From an uncultured Rhodoplanes sp. (GTDB lineage: Bacteria > Pseudomonadota > Alphaproteobacteria > Rhizobiales > Xanthobacteraceae), in NCBI GenBank assembly GCA_936924235.1, contig CAKZHN010000395.1, forward strand, positions 1 through 14,110: a stretch of DNA of 14,110 nt. Direction: 5' to 3'. The position numbers and the translations under genes were made by a program. A model generated the notes under the pieces. It did no database searches. It saw nothing but the letters and a program-made list of their open reading frames with translations, and had not been told where the DNA came from. Below are positions 1 to 8,853 of the stretch, one piece after another; the stretch's first letter is position 1, and the number at the start of each line of letters is the position of its first letter.

Positions 1-16
1 CTCGTTGAGTGGCTAG

Positions 17-2620
17 TTCCCTGCCGAGCGCTTCGCCGCGCTGCCGAGGCTGAGCGAATTCGACCGGCTCGAAACGTATCTCGATATCTTCTGCACGGAC
101 AAGCAGGCCAAGACCCGCGCGCGGATCGCCACCGCCGCGATCCACAAGGCGCATCCGGACCTGTGTGAGCGTTTGAACGCGGAGCGTGATCGCGTCTGGA
201 CGCTGGTGCAGCGCCGCCGCGCCGTCCAGGCGCGCGACCGCAGCGCCGCGCTGTTCACCATCGCCTACGCGGTGATCGAGAAATTCCGCGCCGAAAAGAA
301 TCGCCGCGGCCTGCTCGACTATGACGACCTGATCGACAAGACGCTCGACCTGCTCAACAACGTCTCGGCCGCCTGGGTGCACTACAAGCTGGACCGCGGC
401 ATCGATCATCTCCTGATCGACGAAGCGCAGGACACGAGCCCCAGGCAGTGGGACATCGTGAAGGCGCTGGTCGGCGAGTTTTTCGCGGGCGCCGGCGCGC
501 ATGCGCGGCCACGCACCATCTTCGCGGTCGGCGACGAGAAGCAATCGATCTTCTCGTTCCAGGGCGCGGCCCCGCGCGAGTTCGACGAGATGCGCCGATT
601 CTTCGAGAAGAAGCACCGGGACGCCGAGCTCGAATTCGTCGCCGTCGAATTCAAGCATTCGTTTCGCTCCGGCCCCAATGTGCTGGGCGCGGTCGATGTC
701 GTGTTTGCACAGGCCGCGGCTCATAAAGGCCTCACCGCGCAGGCGGTGGCTCCGGTGCACGAATCCCTGCCCGATGCGGCGCCGGGCCTCGTCGAAATCT
801 GGGAGCTGGAGAAGTCCGACGAGGTCGAAGCGAAAGAAGGCTGGGCCGCGCCGCTCGACACCCAGACGGTGACGAGCGGCACGATGCGGCTCGCGCGCCG
901 CATCGCAGGCTCAGTCGCCACCTGGCGCCGGCAGGGCCGGCTCGCCAAGGACATCCTGATCCTGGTGCGGCGCCGCGGCGCGTTGTTCGAGGCCATCATC
1001 CGAGCGCTGAAGAACGAAGGCGTTCCGGTCGCTGGCGCCGACCGGCTGGTGCTGACCGAGCACATCGCGGTCATGGACCTGATGACGCTCGCCGATGCGC
1101 TGCTGCTGCCGGAGGACGACCTGGCGCTCGCGACCGTGCTGCGCAGCCCGCTGTTCGGCTTGAGCGACGAAGACCTCTTTGAACTCGCATGGAAACGCGA
1201 GGGCAGCCTCTGGGCTTCGCTGCGCGCGAAGCGGGCTGACGTTGCGGCCGAGCTCGACGCCATCGCCGAGGCGGCGCGGCACGAAACGCCGTTCGCGTTC
1301 TATGCCACCCTGCTGGGTGCGCGGCGCGGCCGTCGCAAGATCCTGGCGCGTCTCGGCCACGAGGCCGCCGACGCGCTCGACGAATTCCTCAATCTCGCGC
1401 TCGATTACGAGAAGCGCGAGACGCCGTCGCTGCAGGGCTTCGTGTCCTGGCTGCGCAACGCCCAGGCCGAGGTGAAGCGCGACATGGAATTGGCCCGCGA
1501 CGAAGTGCGGGTGATGACGGTGCATGGCGCGAAGGGCCTCGAAGCGCCGATCGTGATCCTCGCCGACACCACCACGCCGCCGCAGGGCTTTCATCCGCCA
1601 CGGCTGCTCACGCTGTTTGAAAAGCTTGGCGCAGATGGCGCACCGAGTCCGGCGATCTGGGCCAACGCGAAGATCAACGACGTCGGGCCGATGGGAGCCG
1701 CGCGGGAGACGGCGCTCGATAGCGCCCGCGAGGAATACCGGCGACTGCTCTATGTGGCGATGACGCGCGCCATCGACCGGCTGATCGTGTGCGGCATCGA
1801 AACGGGCCGCAAGCTGCCGGACGGCTGCTGGTACGAGCTTGTTCTCGGCGGACTGGAAGCCGGCAGCAAAAAAGAGAAAGCCGATTTCGGCAACGTCGAG
1901 GTGTGGCGCTATCGCAAGACCGCGGCGGCGGCCGCGGCGACAGAACCAAAACCTGAAACCGCAGCGCCGAGCGTCACGATCCCTGCGTGGCTCAAGCATA
2001 ATGTCGAATCCGGTCTGGTGCGGCCGCCCACCATCAAGCCGTCGGGCTTCGTCGACGATCCGGTGGTGCCCGCGCCGATCACGCGGGACGAGGCGCGCGA
2101 GCGCGCGATTGCGCGCGGGCTTGCGGTGCACCGGCTGCTGCAGTCGTTGCCGGACATTCCGCCCGAGCGCCGCGCCGACGCCGCGCAGCGGTTCTTCGCG
2201 CGTCGCGATATGTTCGCGGAAGCCGAGCGCGACACGCTCATCAAGCAGGTGCTGGCCATTCTGTCTGCCCCGCGCTTCGCGCCGCTGTTCGGTCCGGGCA
2301 GCCGCGCCGAGGTGTCGATCGCCGGGCGCTTCAAGGACCGGCCGGTGGCCGGCCAAGTCGACCGGCTGGTGGTGACGCCGCAGGCGGTGCTGATCGCCGA
2401 CTACAAGTCCAACCGCCCGGCGCCGTGGAGCACCGAACAGTGCCTCGAGCGGTATGGCAGCTATGTCAAACAACTTGCCCTCTACCGGGACGTGTTGCGC
2501 CGGGTTTACCCGGGCCGGCCGGTGCGCGCCGCGCTGCTCTGGACCGAGACGTTGGAACTCATGGAATTGCCCACCGTTTCGCTCGATGAAGCACTGGACA
2601 CCGCCGTCACCAGCCCGTGA
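17..2620 (+). CDS. addA: Double-strand break repair helicase-nuclease AddA (5' part missing)
   Basis: AddA is the helicase-nuclease subunit of the AddAB (RecBCD-like) complex that resects double-strand breaks for recombination. Numbering from ATG 173, the UvrD/RecB helicase motifs appear in order: motif II DEAQDT (83-88), motif III GDEKQ (120-124), motif V VMTVHGAKGLE (447-457) and motif VI LLYVAMTRA (525-533). The C-terminal RecB-family nuclease follows with GLAVHRLL (H653), GQVD (D730) and DYK (743-745). Full AddA proteins are usually near 1,150-1,200 residues, so the Walker A region lies left of the window. The ATG at 173 is internal: family-like sequence (FPAERFAALP...) runs in frame back to about base 17, where a TAG at 14-16 blocks it. 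The gene is either disrupted there or the first bases are a contig-edge artefact. addB would be expected further upstream. trxA follows 88 nt downstream. Confidence 0.93.
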   Translation, partial: FPAERFAALPRLSEFDRLETYLDIFCTDKQAKTRARIATAAIHKAHPDLCERLNAERDRVWTLVQRRRAVQARDRSAALFTIAYAVIEKFRAEKNRRGLLDYDDLIDKTLDLLNNVSAAWVHYKLDRGIDHLLIDEAQDTSPRQWDIVKALVGEFFAGAGAHARPRTIFAVGDEKQSIFSFQGAAPREFDEMRRFFEKKHRDAELEFVAVEFKHSFRSGPNVLGAVDVVFAQAAAHKGLTAQAVAPVHESLPDAAPGLVEIWELEKSDEVEAKEGWAAPLDTQTVTSGTMRLARRIAGSVATWRRQGRLAKDILILVRRRGALFEAIIRALKNEGVPVAGADRLVLTEHIAVMDLMTLADALLLPEDDLALATVLRSPLFGLSDEDLFELAWKREGSLWASLRAKRADVAAELDAIAEAARHETPFAFYATLLGARRGRRKILARLGHEAADALDEFLNLALDYEKRETPSLQGFVSWLRNAQAEVKRDMELARDEVRVMTVHGAKGLEAPIVILADTTTPPQGFHPPRLLTLFEKLGADGAPSPAIWANAKINDVGPMGAARETALDSAREEYRRLLYVAMTRAIDRLIVCGIETGRKLPDGCWYELVLGGLEAGSKKEKADFGNVEVWRYRKTAAAAAATEPKPETAAPSVTIPAWLKHNVESGLVRPPTIKPSGFVDDPVVPAPITRDEARERAIARGLAVHRLLQSLPDIPPERRADAAQRFFARRDMFAEAERDTLIKQVLAILSAPRFAPLFGPGSRAEVSIAGRFKDRPVAGQVDRLVVTPQAVLIADYKSNRPAPWSTEQCLERYGSYVKQLALYRDVLRRVYPGRPVRAALLWTETLELMELPTVSLDEALDTAVTSP

Positions 2621-2626
2621 ACCGCC

Positions 2627-2655
2627 TTGACGCTCCCCCGAGGCGTCCATAGGTT
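2627..2655 (+). promoter_or_regulatory. Possible trxA promoter
   Basis: A TTGACG hexamer (2627-2632) is followed after 17 nt by TAGGTT (2650-2655), ahead of trxA in the 88-nt gap after addA. The -35 is good and the -10 is weak, so this is a candidate only. A GAGG Shine-Dalgarno sequence (2698-2701) sits 7 nt before the trxA ATG. Confidence 0.3.
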
Positions 2656-2708
2656 CCGGGGACCCTTGGGGGAAGATTTTCCCGATTCGAGAACAACGAG
2701 GTGCTCAA

Positions 2709-3029
2709 ATGAGCGTAGGCAAGGTTTCCGACGCGACCTTCGAGGCTGAGGTGCTGAAGTCCGCCAGCCCGGTCGTGGTCGATTTCTGGGCCGAGTGGTG
2801 CGGGCCGTGCCGCATGATTGCGCCGGCTCTGGAAGAGATCGCCGGCTCGATGGGCGAGAAGGTCAAGATCGTCAAGCTCAACGTCGACGAGAATCCGAAC
2901 GTCGCGCAGAAGTACGGGATCATGTCGATCCCGACGCTGATGATCTTCAAGAACGGCGAGATGGCGGCCCGTCAGGTCGGCGCCGCGCCGAAGCAGAAGC
3001 TCGAGCAGTGGATCAACACCGCGGTGTGA
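2709..3029 (+). CDS. trxA: Thioredoxin
   Basis: Thioredoxin is a small cytoplasmic dithiol-disulfide oxidoreductase that reduces protein disulfides such as those of ribonucleotide reductase. The 106-residue product has the normal length. It carries the active site WCGPC near residues 30-34, preceded by the VVDFWAEW strand, and the cis-proline segment SIPTLMIFKNGE near residues 77-88. The start is supported by GAGG 7 nt upstream of the ATG. It lies 88 nt after addA on the same strand and converges with folC. The addA-trxA pairing is familiar in Hyphomicrobiales; it may be co-transcribed with addA or use the weak promoter in the gap. Nothing is unusual in the protein. Confidence 0.97.
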   Translation: MSVGKVSDATFEAEVLKSASPVVVDFWAEWCGPCRMIAPALEEIAGSMGEKVKIVKLNVDENPNVAQKYGIMSIPTLMIFKNGEMAARQVGAAPKQKLEQWINTAV

Positions 3030-3057
3030 TCCGGCTTCACAGCTGAATTGATATTTG

Positions 3058-3083
3058 CGATGGCCGGCGAAAGCCGGCCATCG
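3058..3083. terminator. Bidirectional hairpin terminator between trxA and folC
   Basis: An 11-bp perfect inverted repeat, CGATGGCCGGC (3058-3068) and GCCGGCCATCG (3073-3083), encloses a GAAA tetraloop. It lies 28 nt after the trxA stop and 12 nt after the folC stop on the opposite strand. The flanking T tracts are short on both sides, so termination may depend on the very stable stem or on Rho. The position between convergent genes supports a shared terminator. Confidence 0.7.
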
Positions 3084-3095
3084 GCGTTTCGGGCA

Positions 3096-4412
3096 TCACT
3101 CCGGCGGTGTGCCGTTCATCGCCAGCACCTCGCCGGCGAGATAGAGCGAGCCGGTGATCAGGATGCGCGGTGCCGGCATCAGCCCGAGATGGCCGGTCGC
3201 GATCAGCGCGGCCTGCAGCGTGTCGCGGCTCTCGGCCGGCAGGCCGATGCTGCGCGCGATGTCGACCAGCGTCTCCGCCGGCACACTTTTCTCCTGCCGC
3301 GGGATCGGCACCGCGATGACGCGGCGCGCGAGGCCGGTGAAATTCTTCAAGAAGCCGGTGTTGTCCTTCGTGGACAGCATGCCGAGGATGATCACCAGCG
3401 GGCGCGGCACGCGCTCCTCGAGATCGCCGAGCGCCGCCGCGATCGCGCGGCCGCCGTCGGCGTTGTGGCCGCCGTCGAGCCAGAGCTCGCTGCCGGCCGG
3501 CGCAAGCTGCTTCAGCGAGCCCTGCGACAGATGCTGCATCCGCGCGGGCCATTCAACCTTCGTGAGACCCTTCTCGAACGCCGGCATCGGCAGCGCGAGG
3601 CCTGCGGCGCGCAACGTCGCGATGGCGGTGCCGGCGTTGTCGAGCTGATGGCGGCCGGGAAGCTTGGGCAGCGGCAGGTCGAGCAGACCGTCGTCGTCCT
3701 GATAGACCAGACGGCCGCGCTCGGCGTGCACGTGCCACTGCTCGCCGCAGACGCGCAGCGGCGCCCGCACGCCATGCGCCGCGCGCTCGATGACGGCGAG
3801 CGCCGCTTCGGGCTGCGGCGCAATCGCGGCCGGCACGCCGCGCTTGAGGATCGCGGCCTTCTCGGCCGCTATCTTCTCGATGCTGTCGCCGAGGAATTCG
3901 AGATGGTCCATCGAGATCGGCGTGATCGCGCAGGCGAGCGGCTTGTCGATCACGTTGGTGGCGTCGAGCCGTCCGCCGAGGCCCACTTCGAGCAAGGTCA
4001 CATCGGCGGGATGGCGCGAAAACAGCAGAAACGCCGCGGCGGTCTCGATCTCGAACACCGTGATGGGCGCGCCGCCGTTGGCGCGCTCGCATTCCTGCAG
4101 CACGCCGGCGAGCGCTTCGTCGCTGACGAGCCTGCCGCCGCCGGGCGCGCCGAGCCGGAAGCGCTCGTTGAAGCGCACCAGATGCGGCGAGGTGTAGACA
4201 TGCACGCTGCGGCCCGCGGCTTCGAGCACCGCGCGCATGAAGGCGACCGTCGAGCCCTTGCCGTTGGTGCCGGCCACATGAATGACCGGCGGAATGTTGC
4301 GTTGAGGATGACCGAGCGCATCGAGCACGCGCCACATCCGGTCAAGCGACAGATCGATCCGCTTGGGATGCAGCGTCAGCAGACGCTCGATGATCGGCTG
4401 ATAGGCGCTCAT
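3096..4412 (-). CDS. folC: Bifunctional folylpolyglutamate synthase / dihydrofolate synthase
   Basis: FolC joins glutamate to dihydropteroate to form dihydrofolate and then adds further glutamates to reduced folates, using ATP in the cytoplasm. The 438-residue product has the usual Mur-ligase-like size. The P-loop GTNGKGS is at residues 48-54, followed by VYTSPHLVRFNERFR. Further on come EVGLGGRLDATNV, typical of the family, and DHLEFLGDSIEKIAAEKAAILK. The start codon at 4412 lies 31 nt after the accD stop, so accD-folC is probably one transcript, an arrangement common in proteobacteria. No clear Shine-Dalgarno sequence precedes the ATG. The gene ends at the hairpin shared with trxA. Large open frames on the opposite strand are codon-bias shadows. 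Confidence 0.96.
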   Translation of the reverse strand: MSAYQPIIERLLTLHPKRIDLSLDRMWRVLDALGHPQRNIPPVIHVAGTNGKGSTVAFMRAVLEAAGRSVHVYTSPHLVRFNERFRLGAPGGGRLVSDEALAGVLQECERANGGAPITVFEIETAAAFLLFSRHPADVTLLEVGLGGRLDATNVIDKPLACAITPISMDHLEFLGDSIEKIAAEKAAILKRGVPAAIAPQPEAALAVIERAAHGVRAPLRVCGEQWHVHAERGRLVYQDDDGLLDLPLPKLPGRHQLDNAGTAIATLRAAGLALPMPAFEKGLTKVEWPARMQHLSQGSLKQLAPAGSELWLDGGHNADGGRAIAAALGDLEERVPRPLVIILGMLSTKDNTGFLKNFTGLARRVIAVPIPRQEKSVPAETLVDIARSIGLPAESRDTLQAALIATGHLGLMPAPRILITGSLYLAGEVLAMNGTPPE

Positions 4413-4443
4413 GGTGCGCTTGGGGCAAGCGGCGCCCGCCCGG

Positions 4444-5361
4444 TCAGGCGGGAGCGGCCGTGGCGTCCATCACGGCGGGCGGGGGCAGGGCGGGGCTGCG
4501 CGGCGGCACCGACGGCATCCGCATCAGCACGCGACACAGGCTCGCGAGCGTCGGCCGCAATTCGTGACGATGCACCACCATGTCGACCATGCCGTGGTCG
4601 CGCAGATACTCCGATTTCTGGAAGCCTTCCGGCAGCTTCTCGCGGATGGTCTGCTCGATCACGCGCGGGCCGGCGAAGCCGATCAGCGCGCCGGGCTCGG
4701 CGATATGCACGTCCCCGAGCATCGCGTAGGACGCGGTGACGCCGCCGGTGGTCGGATTGGTCAGCACCACGATGTAGGGCTTCTTCGCATCGCGCAGCAT
4801 CTCGACCGCGACCGTGGTGCGCGGCAGCTGCATCAGCGACAGGATGCCCTCCTGCATGCGCGCGCCGCCCGAGGCTGCGAACATGATGAAGGGCGTGCCG
4901 CGCTTCGCCGCGGTCTCGAGCCCCGCGATCACGGCTTCGCCGGCTGCCATGCCGAGCGAGCCGCCCATGAAATCGAAATCCTGCACGCCGACCACGACGG
5001 GAAGATCGTCCAGCGTGCCGGCGCCGACCTTCACGGCGTCGGCCAGGCCGGTCTTGGTGCGGGCGTCCTTCAGCCGGTCGGCGTAGCGGCGCTCGTCGCG
5101 GAACTTCAGCGGATCGGGCGCCACCGACGGCACCGCGATCTCCTCCCACGTGCCGTTGTCGAAGATCGACTTCAGCCGCGCGGTCGCGCCCATGCGCATG
5201 TGGTAGTTCGAGCTCGGGATAACGAAGTGGTTGGACTCGACGTCCTTGAAGAACACGAGCTGGCCGGTCTCCGGACATTTGATCCAGAGATTCTCCGGCG
5301 ATTCACGCCGGTTGAGGAAGCTGCGGATCTTCGGCCGGACGACGTTGGAGATCCAGTTCAT
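4444..5361 (-). CDS. accD: Acetyl-CoA carboxylase carboxyltransferase subunit beta
   Basis: AccD pairs with AccA to transfer the carboxyl group from carboxybiotin to acetyl-CoA, making malonyl-CoA for fatty acid synthesis. The 305-residue product has the carboxyltransferase core: DFDFMGGSLGMAAGEA, FIMFAASGGARMQEG, TNPTTGGVTASYAMLGD and GALIGFAGPRVIEQT, ending with a Pro/Ala-rich tail. The N-terminal zinc ribbon is degenerate. Only C29 (IKCPETG) remains of the four cysteines known in the E. coli enzyme, and the second CxxC is replaced by IPSSNYH. I recall the same loss in other alphaproteobacterial AccD proteins, so it is probably a lineage trait. It follows trpA after 114 nt containing a promoter-like sequence and three 14-bp repeats, and it precedes folC. 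Confidence 0.96.
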   Translation of the reverse strand: MNWISNVVRPKIRSFLNRRESPENLWIKCPETGQLVFFKDVESNHFVIPSSNYHMRMGATARLKSIFDNGTWEEIAVPSVAPDPLKFRDERRYADRLKDARTKTGLADAVKVGAGTLDDLPVVVGVQDFDFMGGSLGMAAGEAVIAGLETAAKRGTPFIMFAASGGARMQEGILSLMQLPRTTVAVEMLRDAKKPYIVVLTNPTTGGVTASYAMLGDVHIAEPGALIGFAGPRVIEQTIREKLPEGFQKSEYLRDHGMVDMVVHRHELRPTLASLCRVLMRMPSVPPRSPALPPPAVMDATAAPA

Positions 5362-5375
5362 GGGGGCGTTCCCAA

Positions 5376-5417
5376 GATTCGAGCATCAGGATTCGAGCAT
5401 CGAGATTCGAGCACTTC
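5376..5417. repeat. Three tandem 14-bp repeats in the accD leader
   Basis: Three head-to-tail copies start at 5376, 5390 and 5404. They share GATTCGAGCA on the plus strand (TGCTCGAATC on the transcript strand) with a variable last four bases. They fill most of the gap between the accD start (5361) and the putative -10 box, so they would lie in the accD 5' untranslated leader. They could be a binding site or simple slippage; the sequence does not decide. Confidence 0.7.
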
Positions 5418-5425
5418 TCGGCCCT

Positions 5426-5453
5426 ATATAGGCCCGCGACGGCCAGCCGTCAC
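5426..5453 (-). promoter_or_regulatory. Putative accD-folC promoter
   Basis: Read on the minus strand, GTGACG (5453-5448) is followed after 16 nt by CTATAT (5431-5426), a good alphaproteobacterial sigma70-type -10. Transcription would start near 5419, giving a leader of about 58 nt that contains the three 14-bp repeats. The -10 sits within the palindromic stretch GGCCTATATAGGGCC. The gap between trpA and accD (114 nt) leaves room for this promoter, although read-through from trpA cannot be excluded. Confidence 0.5.
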
Positions 5454-5475
5454 CGTGCCGAAACCAGGCTTTTTC

Positions 5476-6306
5476 TCAGCGTTTTTTGGTGGCGCGGACG
5501 CCTGCGGCCAGCTCGGCGACGAGTCTGGCGACCGCCTTGACGGTCTTTGCCGTGGCCTTGCCCTTCCGGTCGAGGCTGTCTTTGACCGCGTTGACCAGCG
5601 CCGAGCCGACCACCACGGCCTCGGCGCCGGCCGCGATCGCCTGCGCCTGCTTGGCGGTGCGCACGCCGAAGCCGACCGCGACCGGCAGCCTGGTGTGGCG
5701 CTTGATGCGGGTCACCGCCTCGGTGACCTTGCCGACGTCGGGCGCGGCCGAGCCGGTGATGCCGGTGATCGACACGTAATAGACGAAGCCCGAGGTGTTC
5801 GCGAGCACGGCCGGCAGACGCTTGTCGTCGGTGGTCGGCGTCGCAAGCCGGATGAAGTTGATTCCGGCGCGCATCGCCGGCAGGCAAAGCTCCTCGTCTT
5901 CCTCGGGCGGCAGATCGACGATGATGAGCCCGTCGACGCCCGCGGCCTTGGCGTCCTCGAGGAAGCGGTCGACGCCGTAGATGTAGATCGGATTGTAGTA
6001 GCCCATCAGCACGATCGGCGTCGCGTCATCGCCCTTGCGGAACGCGCGCACCATGCCGAGCGTCTTGACCATGTTCTGGCCGGCGTTGAGCGCGCGCAGG
6101 CCGCCCGCCTGGATCGCCGGTCCGTCGGCCATCGGATCGGTGAACGGCATGCCGAGCTCGATCATGTCGGCGCCGGCCTTGGGCAGCTCCTTCAGGATCG
6201 CGAGCGAGGTCTTGGTGTCGGGATCGCCGGCCATCGTGAAGGTCACGAGTCCGGCGCGGCCTTCGCGCTCGAGGTCGGCGAAGCGTTGATCAATGCGCGT
6301 GGTCAT
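5476..6306 (-). CDS. trpA: Tryptophan synthase alpha subunit
   Basis: TrpA cleaves indole-3-glycerol phosphate to indole and glyceraldehyde-3-phosphate and passes indole to TrpB through the alpha2-beta2 tunnel. The 276-residue protein has the TIM-barrel signature DMIELGMPFTDPMADGPAIQ, placing the catalytic Glu at 50 and Asp at 61 (E. coli E49 and D60), and the phosphate-binding segments VAVGFGV and GAEAVVVGSA. The C-terminus is Lys-rich. The start is the ATG at 6306-6304, giving MTTRIDQRFADLE. It overlaps the stop of the upstream small membrane protein gene by 4 nt (ATGA), which implies translational coupling. A longer open frame to 6555 has no family similarity in its extra part and is rejected. 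Confidence 0.97.
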   Translation of the reverse strand: MTTRIDQRFADLEREGRAGLVTFTMAGDPDTKTSLAILKELPKAGADMIELGMPFTDPMADGPAIQAGGLRALNAGQNMVKTLGMVRAFRKGDDATPIVLMGYYNPIYIYGVDRFLEDAKAAGVDGLIIVDLPPEEDEELCLPAMRAGINFIRLATPTTDDKRLPAVLANTSGFVYYVSITGITGSAAPDVGKVTEAVTRIKRHTRLPVAVGFGVRTAKQAQAIAAGAEAVVVGSALVNAVKDSLDRKGKATAKTVKAVARLVAELAAGVRATKKR

Positions 6307-6571
6307 CGGCGGGTGCGTTGATTGGGATCGATCAGCGGCATGATCTTCTGATTGCGCTCTCTCATCTCGGCCATGCGGATGTTGATGGTGCCGATCATGA
6401 TCAGCGCGCACATCCCGACGAGGTAGAACCATTCCTTGTTGGTGATCTCGGTGCCGGCCGCGAACAGCCGCACTTTCAGGAAATAGAGGATGTAGCAGAC
6501 GCCCACGGCCACCAGCGTCCAGCCGGTGCGCTTCTGCCGGGGCATCGAGTTCCACCAGACATAAAGCGACA

Positions 6572-6572
<1 letters not shown>
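6303..6572 (-). CDS. Small two-pass membrane protein between trpB and trpA
   Basis: An 89-residue protein I cannot name. It starts MSLYVWWNSMPRQKRTGW and has two hydrophobic segments, roughly residues 18-38 (VAVGVCYILYF) and 48-66 (WFYLVGMCALIMIGTI), followed by a charged C-terminal tail (RMAEMRERNQ...). This predicts a helical hairpin in the inner membrane. The gene is wedged precisely into the trp operon: its ATG shares one base with the trpB stop (TGATG at 6574-6570), and its TGA overlaps the trpA ATG by 4 nt. Such tight coupling, and the protein-like composition, argue that it is real and co-translated with TrpB and TrpA. A link to tryptophan or indole handling is only guilt by association. 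No catalytic motif is visible. Confidence 0.82.
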
Positions 6573-7785
<1,213 letters not shown>

Positions 7786-7789
<4 letters not shown>

Positions 7790-8463
7790 GCGCTGCTCGC
7801 AACTTTGTCGGGGAGCATCCGGTCGGCCTCGCGCGCCGCGCGGATGAAGGCGCGGATCTTGTAGGGGTCTTTCTCGCCGGGCTCGCGCTCGACGCTCGAC
7901 GACACGTCGACCGCGGGCGCCCGCGTGATGCGCAGCGCCTCGGCGACGTTTTCGGCATCGAGCCCGCCCGACAGCATGTACGGCACGCCGGGATTGAGCC
8001 TTTCGAGCAGCGTCCAGTCGAAGGTCTTGCCGAGGCCGCCGGGCCGCGTCGCCGTGCGCGGCGCGCGGCCGTCGAACAGCAGCCAGTCGACCACCTTGGC
8101 GTAGCTGTTGATCGGCGAGAGATCGGCCCGCGTCTCGATCGGCAGCGCCTTCATCACCGGCAGCCGAAAGCGCGAGCGCACCGAGGCGACGCGCTCCGGC
8201 GCCTCCTTGCCGTGGAGCTGCAGCATGTCCGGCTTCAGCGCATCGATCGCGGCGGCCAGCGCCGCGTCGTTGGCGTCGACCGACAGCGCGACCTTCCTGG
8301 CCCGGCCGTTGACCCGCTCGCCCAGCATCCGCGCCGCCTCCAGGCCGAGGTTCCGGGGCGACGGCGGAAAGAACACGAATCCCACCATGTCGGCGCCGGC
8401 GTCGAGCGCCGCGTCGAGGGCTTCGGGGGTTTTCAACCCGCAGATTTTGACCAGAAGGGGCAT
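7786..8463 (-). CDS. trpF: Phosphoribosylanthranilate isomerase
   Basis: TrpF performs the Amadori rearrangement of N-(5'-phosphoribosyl)anthranilate to the carboxyphenylamino-deoxyribulose phosphate, step three of tryptophan synthesis from anthranilate onward. The 225-residue protein starts MPLLVKICGLKT, with the catalytic cysteine at C8, the catalytic aspartate at D131 in LLFDGRAP, and the family segments FFPPSPRNL and VDVSSSVEREPGEKD. The ATG at 8463 is chosen because family similarity begins there. In-frame ATGs at 8541 and 8496 would add unrelated residues. No Shine-Dalgarno sequence precedes 8463, and a promoter-like sequence lies only a few bases upstream, so the mRNA may be nearly leaderless. 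The stop overlaps the trpB start. Confidence 0.96.
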
Positions 8464-8474
8464 GGTGGCGGGGG

Positions 8475-8503
8475 TTCTAGCGCGTCTTCGGCCCATATTC
8501 CAA
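8475..8503 (-). promoter_or_regulatory. Putative trpF operon promoter, near-leaderless
   Basis: On the minus strand TTGGAA (8503-8498) and CTAGAA (8480-8475) are separated by 17 nt. Transcription would begin near 8468, only about five bases before the trpF ATG at 8463, and no Shine-Dalgarno sequence is present. This fits a leaderless or near-leaderless message, a type well known in alphaproteobacteria. The tight geometry could also be chance. Confidence 0.42.
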
Positions 8504-8544
8504 TCGGTTGCCGCAGGGCTGAGAGCGCCTGGCTGGAACACGTG

Positions 8545-8853
8545 TCACACGCCACGGATGCGCGGCGGCGAACGGAAAAGGTCGAGCCTGAGCCGCCGGT
8601 ATTCCTTGTTCGTGTAGGGCCGCATCCAGCTCTGGCGGAGACAGGCGAAGGGCGGGCCGAGACATTGCCGCCTCCGCCGGCACCGGCGGCCGGGGCAGAG
8701 CCGCCACTTCTCCTGGAACGTCAGGATGCGGCGATCGAATTCCGCCCTCATTGCCTTCTTCTGTTCGTCGGTGAGGTCGCTGCTGCTTTTGGCACTCCCG
8801 GCGGCGGCGTTTGCCCTGTCTGCTCTGAACGAGTTTGCCCTGAACGCTCTCAT
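8545..8853 (-). CDS. Small Arg/Cys-rich hypothetical protein
   Basis: A 102-residue protein I cannot name. The start at 8853 is set by a strong Shine-Dalgarno GAGAGGG (8864-8858) four bases before the ATG. The same frame is open upstream, but there it runs through hairpin arms and has no ribosome site. The product is basic: a Ser/Ala-rich N-terminus, a likely helix DEQKKAMRAEFDRRILTFQEKW (about 29-50, written here only as its limits matter), then four cysteines C53, C58, C64 and C71 spaced C-x4-C-x5-C-x6-C in an Arg-rich setting (RRCRRRRQC). The Cys/Arg block resembles, from memory, short uncharacterised proteins of Hyphomicrobiales, and could bind a metal or nucleic acid. It lies 81 nt upstream of trpF on the same strand and directly downstream of the structured leader. 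Confidence 0.6.
   Translation of the reverse strand: MRAFRANSFRADRANAAAGSAKSSSDLTDEQKKAMRAEFDRRILTFQEKWRLCPGRRCRRRRQCLGPPFACLRQSWMRPYTNKEYRRLRLDLFRSPPRIRGV

Noticed and set aside
911..2650. 579-codon open frame antisense to addA
   Set aside because: It mirrors addA, whose helicase and nuclease motifs are clear; the antisense product is Arg/His-rich without motifs, a high-GC codon shadow.
3048..4739. 563-codon plus-strand frame over folC
   Set aside because: folC and accD on the minus strand carry intact family motifs; the plus-strand product is low complexity and crosses both gene ends.
5376..5417. CRISPR-like array
   Set aside because: The 14-bp units are directly adjacent without unique spacers, and no cas genes are present.
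4411..6321. 636-codon plus-strand frame over accD and trpA
   Set aside because: Antisense to two well-supported enzymes and across their promoter gap; composition is Arg/His/Ala-rich noise.
6306..6555. N-terminal extension of trpA to 359 residues
   Set aside because: TrpA similarity begins at MTTRIDQRF; the extension lies inside the small membrane protein gene in another frame.
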